Assembly: GCA_965263225.1 (NCBI GenBank)
Contig: CBDHHG010000035.1
Location: 248,001 to 312,000 of the forward strand
Reading direction: 5' to 3'
Source: DT-111 sp965263225
GTDB taxonomy: Bacteria; Bacteroidota; Bacteroidia; Chitinophagales; Saprospiraceae
DNA: 64,000 nucleotides
Position 1 is the first letter of the stretch; the number at the start of each line of letters is the position of its first letter. The translations under genes were made by a program, and so were the position numbers. Below the pieces are notes generated by a model, which did no database searches, was not told the origin of the DNA, and saw only the letters and a list, made by a program, of their open reading frames with translations. Shown piece by piece: positions 25,311 through 33,720 of this stretch.

Positions 25311-26204
25311 ATGAAATACAAGCAATTAGGAAAATCAGATCTTTTCCCAAGTCGACTGGCACTGGGAGGCATGTCTTTTCATACCGAAGATCAGGCCCGT
25401 CCCATAATTCACGAAGCACTGAATGTGGGGATCAATTACTTTGATACCGCAGATCTGTATGATAAAGGTGAAAATGAGCGAATTATTGGGAAACTCTTGA
25501 AGGAACAGCGCCAGCAAATTATCTTGGCCACGAAAGTGGGTAATCAATGGCGAGCAGATGGTTCAGGCTGGGATTGGAACCCCAATAAAGCCTATATTAA
25601 GGCTACTGTTAAAGAAAGCCTTAAGCGTTTGCAGACCGACTATATCGATCTGTATCAGCTACATGGAGGTACAATAGAGGACCCCATTGATGAAACCATA
25701 GAGGCCTTTGAAGAATTGCAGCAAGAGGGTTGGATCCGGTATTATGGCATATCTTCTATTCGACACAATGTCATTAGTGAATATGTAGAAAGATCCAATA
25801 TTGTCAGTAACATGATGCAATATAGTTTGCTGGATCGTCGCCCAGAAGAATTTGCCTTGGATCATCTTCAGGATCACGAGGTTGGGGTGTTGGTCAGAGG
25901 AGGGATCGCCAAAGGTCTACTGGGGAATAAAGCGGCTCGGGCTTATTTACGGCATGAGGTAGTTGAGGTGGAATCGATCCAACATCTGCTGGATGAGCAC
26001 CTTACTCCTGCTCAACAGCGAACGGATATAGCCTTGGCATATTGCTGGCAGCATCCTGCGGTGACGAGTATTGTAGTGGGGGCTAGTTCCGCAGCGCAAC
26101 TTCGACAAAATGCTACGGCAGTTCAATATCTACCGCTAGAAGAGACTTTGTACCAATTACTACAAGCAAAAACGCCCATGTGGCAGTACGAAAAACATCG
26201 GTAG
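25311..26204 (+). CDS. Aldo/keto reductase
   Basis: 297 residues with an (alpha/beta)8 AKR fold. The catalytic tetrad can be placed: Asp and Tyr in YFDTADLYDKGENE (about residues 44-57), Lys in ILATKVGNQ (about 75), His in DLYQLHGG (about 114). It reduces aldehydes or ketones with NADPH. It is shorter than the 320-residue Tas/YghZ group and closer to the YdhF/oxidoreductase type. The palindrome at 25279-25293 lies in its leader. It is cytoplasmic and converges with the Smr gene after 16 bases. Confidence 0.92.
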   Translation: MKYKQLGKSDLFPSRLALGGMSFHTEDQARPIIHEALNVGINYFDTADLYDKGENERIIGKLLKEQRQQIILATKVGNQWRADGSGWDWNPNKAYIKATVKESLKRLQTDYIDLYQLHGGTIEDPIDETIEAFEELQQEGWIRYYGISSIRHNVISEYVERSNIVSNMMQYSLLDRRPEEFALDHLQDHEVGVLVRGGIAKGLLGNKAARAYLRHEVVEVESIQHLLDEHLTPAQQRTDIALAYCWQHPAVTSIVVGASSAAQLRQNATAVQYLPLEETLYQLLQAKTPMWQYEKHR

Positions 26205-26220
26205 GAAGGAAAAGAGGACG

Positions 26221-27270
26221 CTAAAAGATTACTTCGGTAGCACCAAATCCGTAGCGAGGATGAAACTCATTCTTGAAGGATTCTACTTCTGGATATTTGA
26301 TCAAGCGGGTAGCGATGGCGTTCCGCAGTTTGCCTTCTCCCACGCCATGAATTACAAAAACCCGTTCTATACCCAATCTGATCGCTTGATTGATGTAGTT
26401 TTCAAAAGCTTCCAATTGGATGCGTAGAATGGCGCGCTTATCTAGTTTGCGGCTATCCGGCAGGAGTTTTTCGATGTGAAGATCTATTTCGGTAGGAAAT
26501 TCGGCAAAAGCCATAGTATCTATATTGACCTTGTCCCCAACATAATTGATCTTGGTTTTGGGACGACTCATGCGCTTGGTATAATTCTGCAAGTTTTCCT
26601 TACTATCCCTTCTTTCTGAGTTTAGGGTATCAAAAACGGAGAACAGATGTACAGACTGATGTAGAAGCGGAGCGATCTGCGTAGACTTAAAGAATGTTTT
26701 CGCCTTCAGTCGTATCTTCTTTTCCTGCTTTCCTCCCGTCCCATCGGTAGTGATGCGCCAGATGGCAATCTGAACCTCTGGAGCATCATTTAATTCGTCG
26801 TACCAAAGCTGACCTAGTTGCATGACCGATGCCGCTTTCAATTTGTTATTCACCTTTTCCTCTACCACACCTTCCAGAAATAAGGCGTACTGGAATAAGA
26901 GATCGTAGCTCGAATCATTGATGAGTTTAACCCAATACTTCTCTGCCGTTGCATCTGCCTGTAGCACCGGCTCAAAAGCAAGCAAAAGTCCTTGGTGACT
27001 AAGCGCTTCGTGAGAATAAGTGGTAGTCTTACCAGTGTCTTTAGTCGATTTTGGATTGGAAGGAGTAAGGTTGGGGTGAGAAGATGTGCTGGGCTTAGGT
27101 TTACTAAGGGGGGCCACTGTAAATGGAGCAAGATCCTCTGGAGATACGGGAATCACCATGTCGTCATCCAAGACATGAACATTGAGCAAGCCGTTGCTGA
27201 GTAAACCAATCACACGGCCTTCATCTCCGGTATGTATGAGCCTTACTTTTGTACCAACCGCATAGAGCAT
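26221..27270 (-). CDS. DUF2027 / Smr domain protein
   Basis: 349 residues. The N-terminal part is the Bacteroidota DUF2027 region (VGTKVRLIHTGDEGRVIGLLSNGLLNVHVLDDDMVIPV, split over residues 5-42), followed by a Pro/Ser/Lys-rich linker. The middle beta domain (about 95-220) is typical of the family. The C-terminal Smr domain (about 265-349) shows IDLHIEKL, VFVIHGVGEGKLRNAI and the final FHPRYGFGATEVIF. Smr domains nick branched or unusual nucleic acids; this fusion is not MutS2 (no ATPase). Function in the cell is not known. Confidence 0.9.
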   Translation of the reverse strand: MLYAVGTKVRLIHTGDEGRVIGLLSNGLLNVHVLDDDMVIPVSPEDLAPFTVAPLSKPKPSTSSHPNLTPSNPKSTKDTGKTTTYSHEALSHQGLLLAFEPVLQADATAEKYWVKLINDSSYDLLFQYALFLEGVVEEKVNNKLKAASVMQLGQLWYDELNDAPEVQIAIWRITTDGTGGKQEKKIRLKAKTFFKSTQIAPLLHQSVHLFSVFDTLNSERRDSKENLQNYTKRMSRPKTKINYVGDKVNIDTMAFAEFPTEIDLHIEKLLPDSRKLDKRAILRIQLEAFENYINQAIRLGIERVFVIHGVGEGKLRNAIATRLIKYPEVESFKNEFHPRYGFGATEVIF

Positions 27271-27702
27271 TTATCTATGATTTAAATTTTCAGGGACTTA
27301 ACACATATTATTCCTTAGGGTTGTACTTTCTAAGGATAAAGTAATAAGTGTACTTTACTACAGTCCTTTCTCCGGTCTGTAAAAATACCTAATATGTTGG
27401 GAAGGTCTGGTAAATTTTAGACATTTGTCCCGAGAGAAATTGCTCAATACCTTAGGAATGCTAAAAGAAACGATCCTTACATGAATTCGGTGGAACCAAT
27501 GAAGGCGATTTTAAAGCAAAACAAGACGCGAGAATTAGGTTAATGGAATTCCTGGAAAAAGTATAAATTTGATCAAGACAGTGATTGGCAAAGGATAAAA
27601 CGTCCTATTTCCCGGAACGGCCCATCTGCGTTTACAGCAGCCGGAGGAGCAAAAGATTAAAGGGGTGGCTCATGGTGGAGATAGGCTATTTCTTAAACCT
27701 AC
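27271..27702. other. Intergenic stretch before the methyltransferase
   Basis: No gene, RNA or repeat seen. TAAATTTG at 27564-27571 looks like a -7 element but has no TTG at the proper distance. The stretch is AT-rich and has several short spurious frames. Confidence 0.5.
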
Positions 27703-28410
27703 ATGATTTACAAATTACGCGCCCTTATGAATATTCGATGGAGACTTGCCCAATTCTGGGAGATAAGATGGTGGCGTTGGTATCTGCAACATAAGGAGAA
27801 AACCATTTATTTACAGAAGAAAGCAACCTATTGGGAGAAGATTCTTGCTCATTGTGAGCTGAAGCTGACTGGTAGTGAAGCCATACTAGATGCGGGTTGT
27901 GGCCCTGCCGGGATATTTATGATCTTAGCGGGAGATCCATTGATGGCTGTAGATCCCTTACTTAAAGAATACCAAGATCAGCTAGATCATTTTGATCCTG
28001 CTTCTTATCCGAAGGTTCAATTTACTACCGATTCTCTAGAAGAGTTTCAGCCCGATCAACTTTTTGATATCATATTTTGCTGCAATGTCATCAATCACGT
28101 GGCTGACCTTACCCTAAGTCTGGATAGGATTTGTTCTTGGCTCAAACCGGGCGGAATCTTGATTCTAAGCGTAGATGTGCACAATTACAACGCATTGAAG
28201 CAGATCTTTAGGTGGATACCAGGTGATATCCTACATCCCCATCAGCATGATCTGGAGGATTACCAGAGCATGCTGAGGGAAAGAGGTTTTAGCATAGAGA
28301 AAACCACTCAATTGAAAAGTGGTAATATCTTTGACTATTATCTTATCAAGGCAATATCACCTTTCAAGGTCATAATCTCCCCACTGGTCAACTCCACATC
28401 CAGCCAGTAA
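27703..28410 (+). CDS. Class I SAM-dependent methyltransferase
   Basis: 235 residues. SAM motif I is ILDAGCGPAGIFMIL (about residues 65-79), the acidic loop is AVDPLLKEYQDQL, and motif IV is LFDIIFCCNVINHV (about 125-138), then WLKPGGILILSVDVHNY. The N-terminus is basic and Trp-rich (NIRWRLAQFWEIRWWRWYLQ), and the start may be the second Met at 27727. The substrate is unknown. The last 24 codons overlap the 3' end of the opposite giant gene by 73 bases; the natural end of the fold is probably near YLIKAI, so the tail is an overlap by-product. Confidence 0.85.
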   Translation: MIYKLRALMNIRWRLAQFWEIRWWRWYLQHKEKTIYLQKKATYWEKILAHCELKLTGSEAILDAGCGPAGIFMILAGDPLMAVDPLLKEYQDQLDHFDPASYPKVQFTTDSLEEFQPDQLFDIIFCCNVINHVADLTLSLDRICSWLKPGGILILSVDVHNYNALKQIFRWIPGDILHPHQHDLEDYQSMLRERGFSIEKTTQLKSGNIFDYYLIKAISPFKVIISPLVNSTSSQ

Positions 28411-31400
28411 ACATAGACGCCGGCATTGAGTAATTGATTTCTATAGGTTCCATCCCAGCCTTGAGATGGGTCATTGGGTGGGAAATTGACATTTTCAAAA
28501 ACCTTATTGCCCCATCTATCAAAAATCAAAAACTTGAGGACGGTATTGATTTGAGATCCTCCCTGCACCATGAAAATATTATTGGTACCAGAGGAGCCAG
28601 GTCGGAATACGTTAGCCATGAATACGTTGATGTCCCGATTGACCAGCAGATTGATTCGGGAAGTACTGACACAACCATTCTGGTCCGTAATGGTGACTTC
28701 ATAAGTTGAGGAAAATTCCGGCTTGACGAGAACACTTAAATTATCAGCGCTGCCTGGTAAGGCAGGATTCCAGGTGATCGATTGGATGTCATCCCTGGCT
28801 ACATTCACTAGTGCTTCCAGGATGACGCTATCACCTAAATTGATCATATTATCTGAGCCATTTAACTTTGCCTGTAAACTAACCAGGACCGGAGATGGAG
28901 CATCTAAAATGTATTCGAAACGCTGCTCACAGCCTTGTGCATCGGTAAACATCAGTTCATATACACCTGGGCCAAGTGGCCCGTAGCTGTTGGATGTGGA
29001 TAAGGGACCACCATTTAGTGATGAACGAACGCCAGTGGCCGTACCAACAATGGAATCAATCAAAAGAAAACCATCATCGTCTCCATCGCAGCTAACGGGA
29101 GATACGCTGACGAAGGGAACAAAAAACTCATCATAGGCCGAGACTTCCACCCGATCTTCTGCTGAGCAACCCGTTGCTGGATCTGTAACCCGCAGCAAAT
29201 AGTTACCTGCCATCTCAACGTCCAAGTTCGGCGTGTCCGAAATGAACATATTGCCCAGTTCCCATTCATATAGCATGCCCGCACTTGTCTCTGAGCTACC
29301 GAGTGTAGCTAGGCTCGTCAGACAATCTAAAAATACATCTTGACCTGCTGCTGCCACTGGTGCAGGATTAACGGTAAAGTTTACTAAACTAGTATCATTA
29401 GGGCAAGGTGCCCCTCCAGCAATGGTATATTGAAATTGAAAGCTCCCTACTACATTTTCATTGATCGAAAAACTTCCCGCATTCGGATTGAAAGCCCCGT
29501 TTGCACCATTACCATTTACTTCCGTCCAAGTTCCTCCTGGATCGGCTCCATTCAGCAAGCCAAAAAGATCAAAATTTCGGGCTTCACTATTACACAGTGG
29601 GGCTGGATCAGTCCCGACCCCTGCCGTCAGAAGACTATTTACGTTGATAGTGATCGGCTCAGGGATTTCCGGTACACACTCGGGTATCCCAGGGAGGCTA
29701 ATTTGAATAATGGTATAGGTAGTACTACCGTTAAGATCCACTAACAATTCTTGCCCATCGACAACTCCTGTCAGGTCAATCAGATTGACTCCATCACTAA
29801 CTTGCAGATCGACGCTTGTGATGGTGGGAGAACTTACACCAAAAGTGATTAAGGCTTGGCTGCCTTCACAAACGGCTGGTGGTCCTTCCCAGTCTACTTT
29901 TACCACGGGACATTCTTCGGTCATACAGGACTGTCCTGTAGTTACGTCTCGGCAGCCTTGTGGATCTACTGCGGTTAATTCTATCTCTACCGTCGTACCA
30001 GGATCAAGATTGCTGATTTGATAAGTCGTCTCGTCTAGGAAAGTTCCGATAATACCTCCAGGACGTAGCACTACATCATAGGATAAAGCACCTGGAACAG
30101 GATTCCAACTAAAGGTGATAGAGCTGCGATCCGTGTCACAAGTAATGACCGGTGTGATAAAAGGTTCTAAGACGGTAGTAGAATTTCTGAAGGTACCTGA
30201 AGTGCAGCCATTATCTTCGATCGACAGGCTAATGTCAAAGTTTCCTCCGCTAGACCAACTTACCTGGTGAGGGCCTTGGCCCGTGCCAGGGGTGGCCATT
30301 CCGCTGCCAAAATCCCAGTTGAAGACGGCATTTGCACTTGCCACGCCAGTAAAGGATACTTCAGCGGTTTCATTAGGGCAGATTTGACTTGGAAGCGTGA
30401 AATCTGCACTTGGCCCCTGTTTGACTTCGATCTGGATGGTATCGCTATAGGAGCAGAGTCCGGAAGTATAATCCAAAATGATTTGATTATCCCTTCCAAT
30501 AGCATTTTCATCTAACTGCCATAGTCCATTCACCGCATCAATCACGCCCGGACCTCGCCAATTTGGCACTCCTCCATTTAGTTGGGGATCAGCCGCAAAG
30601 GTCAGGTTTAAGGTCCCAGGACCCAGGTAACAAATGGGGAGAACAGGATCAATCGTTACACCAGCATCCGGACAACCCATGGTCATGCAGGAGGCCATAA
30701 CAATTGTATCTGGGCAATTCATCGTGTTGGGGAAAAGTACGGAAGCATTGACGATCTCTTCGGGTGTCAAACCGGTAACTTCGAAAGACGTCGGCGTTAA
30801 ATAAGTCCCACTTTGACCAGTAACAATTGTAATATCTCCCGTTCCCAAGCCGGGCACAGTAACCCAATCAAATTGAACCTTATCCACGCCCGGGGTACAA
30901 GTCACCTCTGGTGGAGCAACTGGTGCACTGATCATCACGTTCTGGACGACGGTCTCGGAGAAACAACCATTGCTTGCTACAAAAAGACTTACATTTTTGA
31001 CTCCATCAGTATCCCAAGCCAAGGTAATATTTCGATCATTTACATTGTCGATAATATTAGCTCCGTCAAATTCCCAAACTAGCGTAGCGTCTGCGGGTGC
31101 TGTACCGGTGTAGGTGAGCGTTAGTGCTTCATCTACACAGCTAGTTGCACTAATATCGAAGGCCGCAGTCGGTGTTTCAAATACCTCATAGGTGAGACTA
31201 TCTTGATAGGTACATATCCCGAAGCTATAGGTGGCAATAACCTTATTCTGCGGTCCGATTAGATCTTGGGTAATGATTACTTCGGGAATGGTCGGATCAT
31301 ATATACCCGCTCCGCTCAGGCTTAGATCACCACCGGGCACACTCAAATTGATATTGAGGGGTACGGTATCCGTTATTCCAGGGCTAAAACATTGTGAGTT

Positions 31401-33242
31401 CAGTGGAATCATGGTCACATTTACATCAGGACAGGGCTCTGAACTACAACTTAATGTGGTTCGGCTTCCATCGCAGTCAGCACTGGAATAAACGACCTCT
31501 ATCGTGACCGGGGTATCTGGAGGTAGATTTCGTATAATATATTCTCCCTCTACCAATAGCTCGCCTTGCGGTCCATCCAACACATTGACGATAAATCCAC
31601 TGGCCCCCGGAACGGGAGTCCAGGTAAACAATACACTATCAAGTCCTGCCTGACAATTAATCACGGTTTGTGGCAATGGCGCGGCAATATTAATGGATTG
31701 GGAACTGAAGTCATTCCCACAGCCTGGGTCTACTACTTCTAATTGAGTTGTGAAGGTTCCTTCGCTAGGCCAGGTGATGAGATAAGGATCCGAATCGAGG
31801 CCGTTACCGGCGAGTATGGCCCCTCCACCAAAATCCCACCTCAACTCTGCATCTGCGGTGGCCGATCCAGTGAAGAATACTTCTGCCGTATCACCCAAAC
31901 AGAAAGCTGCTGGCATGGAAAAGCTGGCTTCTGACTCCGTCAAAACCTGGAAGGTTGTACTGTCTTGATAGGTACAGAATGCATTGGTATAGTTAAGGTA
32001 GATCTTATTTTCTTGACCAACCATAGAGGCGTCAACCGTAATTTGCCCGACTAAGGTGTCTGTAATTCCAGTTCCATGCCAACTTACAACTCCTCCTCCA
32101 GGACTATCATCTACTAGCGTCAAGTCTAGATCAACGGTTTGTGGTTGTCCCCCTAACAGACAAATAGGAGGAATGGTATCGATACTCATATCGATGATGG
32201 GACATAAGAGAGACTCACAGTCAAAGTCTTGAATATTACCAGGGCAAGTATTTTCGCTAATGGTAGCTAATCGAACAATTACTGTTTGACCGGGGTCCAG
32301 ATTTTCAATGGCATAACTGGTATCAGAAGTAATGAACCCATTGGGCCCTTCTACCACAAAGATGACGAAGGCCTGGGCATTATCAACTTGCTTCCAGGAA
32401 AAGTCTACACGGCTATTGGTTGGGTCACAGGCTACCGTTGGCGTATCAATGGGCGTATCCAGGCGTATAGGTATAGGAAAAGGATTGGATAGACAGCCGC
32501 TTTGCTCGGCTTGTAATTGGATCCATTTGTCTCCAGGTGTATCCCATTGAATCAGGATGGTGTCCGTAGGATCTCCACCAATAATCTGCCCCCCATCTAG
32601 ATCCCAAACGGGATTAGTGTTCGGCGGAAGGGGAGTAGTTAAAAAGGCTTGCACGGTATCCAATTGACACTGTACATTCTCTACTACGTTGAAGGCAATC
32701 AAGGGAGTACTGAGAATTTCCAGGTCTACTGTAGCCGTATATTCACAGTCGTCCTCTCGGTATAGATATGACACTGTGGTGGTTCCTGCATTGACAAAAA
32801 GTGGATTAAATATTCCATTAGTGGGATCCACAATGCCTGGGCCAAACCACGTTCCCGTCCCATTACCTGTTCCGCCTGACACGGTCACGAGTAGCGGAAC
32901 GGAGTCATTTTCCGTGTTTCGACAAATAGGTTCTGGAACGTTAAACTCAAAAGTCAATTCTGGGCACATTTGCAAGGTTTCCGATAAGTCAGAAATCTCA
33001 CTTGAAGCCTCAGTTTCTACTTTACCAGTAATAACTTGAATGCGGGATGGCCCATCTTTACGGTTTGATGGTAGAACGGCAAAGGGAGAGTTCACCACCT
33101 TAGTATCAGACACAACACTAAGGGGGCTTACATCATGTTGGGTTGGGTCGGCGAAACGCTGTAGTTGACGTGAATGCACACTGTATACCAGGCACATTAA
33201 CATTAGTGTCGTCCAATGTTTCGTTTTTGGAAAATGATTCAT
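28338..33242 (-). CDS. Giant T9SS-exported surface protein with four 255-residue composite repeats
   Basis: 1634 residues. Signal peptide at residues 1-24 (MNHFPKTKHWTTLMLMCLVYSVHS). Then four copies of a composite unit starting at about 93, 346, 603 and 856, and the start of a fifth at 1111. Each unit has an Ig-like part, a PKD-like part (GSATADAELRWDFGGG type) and a fibronectin-III-like part (VDFSWKQV, VLFTWTPVPGASGF, ITFSWNPVPGALSY). The last 90 residues form a CHU_C/type B sorting domain with FLIFDRWGNKVF and QGWDGTYRNQLLNAGVYVYWLDV. The usual VPNAFSPNxDGxND motif is altered to MANVFRPGSSGTNN. Probably a cell-surface or extracellular adhesin or filament protein. Its C-terminal 450 residues are paralogous to the next gene upstream. 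Confidence 0.88.
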   Translation of the reverse strand: MNHFPKTKHWTTLMLMCLVYSVHSRQLQRFADPTQHDVSPLSVVSDTKVVNSPFAVLPSNRKDGPSRIQVITGKVETEASSEISDLSETLQMCPELTFEFNVPEPICRNTENDSVPLLVTVSGGTGNGTGTWFGPGIVDPTNGIFNPLFVNAGTTTVSYLYREDDCEYTATVDLEILSTPLIAFNVVENVQCQLDTVQAFLTTPLPPNTNPVWDLDGGQIIGGDPTDTILIQWDTPGDKWIQLQAEQSGCLSNPFPIPIRLDTPIDTPTVACDPTNSRVDFSWKQVDNAQAFVIFVVEGPNGFITSDTSYAIENLDPGQTVIVRLATISENTCPGNIQDFDCESLLCPIIDMSIDTIPPICLLGGQPQTVDLDLTLVDDSPGGGVVSWHGTGITDTLVGQITVDASMVGQENKIYLNYTNAFCTYQDSTTFQVLTESEASFSMPAAFCLGDTAEVFFTGSATADAELRWDFGGGAILAGNGLDSDPYLITWPSEGTFTTQLEVVDPGCGNDFSSQSINIAAPLPQTVINCQAGLDSVLFTWTPVPGASGFIVNVLDGPQGELLVEGEYIIRNLPPDTPVTIEVVYSSADCDGSRTTLSCSSEPCPDVNVTMIPLNSQCFSPGITDTVPLNINLSVPGGDLSLSGAGIYDPTIPEVIITQDLIGPQNKVIATYSFGICTYQDSLTYEVFETPTAAFDISATSCVDEALTLTYTGTAPADATLVWEFDGANIIDNVNDRNITLAWDTDGVKNVSLFVASNGCFSETVVQNVMISAPVAPPEVTCTPGVDKVQFDWVTVPGLGTGDITIVTGQSGTYLTPTSFEVTGLTPEEIVNASVLFPNTMNCPDTIVMASCMTMGCPDAGVTIDPVLPICYLGPGTLNLTFAADPQLNGGVPNWRGPGVIDAVNGLWQLDENAIGRDNQIILDYTSGLCSYSDTIQIEVKQGPSADFTLPSQICPNETAEVSFTGVASANAVFNWDFGSGMATPGTGQGPHQVSWSSGGNFDISLSIEDNGCTSGTFRNSTTVLEPFITPVITCDTDRSSITFSWNPVPGALSYDVVLRPGGIIGTFLDETTYQISNLDPGTTVEIELTAVDPQGCRDVTTGQSCMTEECPVVKVDWEGPPAVCEGSQALITFGVSSPTITSVDLQVSDGVNLIDLTGVVDGQELLVDLNGSTTYTIIQISLPGIPECVPEIPEPITINVNSLLTAGVGTDPAPLCNSEARNFDLFGLLNGADPGGTWTEVNGNGANGAFNPNAGSFSINENVVGSFQFQYTIAGGAPCPNDTSLVNFTVNPAPVAAAGQDVFLDCLTSLATLGSSETSAGMLYEWELGNMFISDTPNLDVEMAGNYLLRVTDPATGCSAEDRVEVSAYDEFFVPFVSVSPVSCDGDDDGFLLIDSIVGTATGVRSSLNGGPLSTSNSYGPLGPGVYELMFTDAQGCEQRFEYILDAPSPVLVSLQAKLNGSDNMINLGDSVILEALVNVARDDIQSITWNPALPGSADNLSVLVKPEFSSTYEVTITDQNGCVSTSRINLLVNRDINVFMANVFRPGSSGTNNIFMVQGGSQINTVLKFLIFDRWGNKVFENVNFPPNDPSQGWDGTYRNQLLNAGVYVYWLDVELTSGEIMTLKGDIALIR
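29912..32966 (-). repeat. Four ~765-bp composite coding repeats
   Basis: Units begin at a Cys-Pro pair: CPELTFEFN (residue 93), CPIIDMSID (346), CPDVNVTMI (603), CPDAGVTID (856), with CPVVKVDW (1111) opening a partial fifth. Period 253-257 residues. Shared internal landmarks are a YQDS/YSDT strand after a FCTY/ICTY/LCSY motif, ATADAELRWDF/APADATLVWEF/ASANAVFNWDF, and SWxPVPGA. Confidence 0.8.
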
Positions 33243-33720
33243 TATTAGTTAATCTAATGGGTTAAAACCGTCAAAGGCGGCTATTTCAAAGGGGGAACCC
33301 ATTGGCTGGGAGCCACTAACATAGGGATGTATTTGTATTGGGGTGAAATTTGGTTTTGGTCGTCAAATCTTAAAAACGAAACTGAAACAACGAAAGTAAT
33401 AAAATAAATAAAAAGTATATGTGTCCCTATGTATAAAAAGATAAGACAATACCAATGTGGTTACACAAATGTATTGTCTGATGCGTTTTATCCTAATTAC
33501 ACGACACTGACAAAGAGGCGGGGGATGGATTATTCAATCCTACTAAAAATAAAGCAATCGTCTTTTCTTTCAAACGCTAAAATAAACAGATTTCTAATAT
33601 TAGAAAATTCCGATGTATGAAGGTTTTTTCTTAAAGCTAGAAGCCTTCAGAGTAAAGATAATCGTTTCTGTAAAAGTCTCTTTTTTATACGACTTTATCC
33701 GAATCGAGTTTCGTCTTTTT
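33243..33720. other. Intergenic stretch between the two CHU_C genes
   Basis: AT-rich, 478 bases, with no supported gene (a 63-codon plus-strand frame at 33429-33620 has poor composition and no family). It must hold the promoter of the 1634-residue protein gene; I see no clean TTG-N19-TAnnTTTG there. A weak GAAGG/CCTTC hairpin near 33620-33650 might act as terminator of the upstream gene. Confidence 0.45.

Noticed and set aside
33429..33620. 63-codon plus-strand frame in the gap between the CHU_C genes
   Set aside because: Lys/Tyr/Ser-rich composition of AT-rich intergenic DNA, no homologous motif, no promoter.
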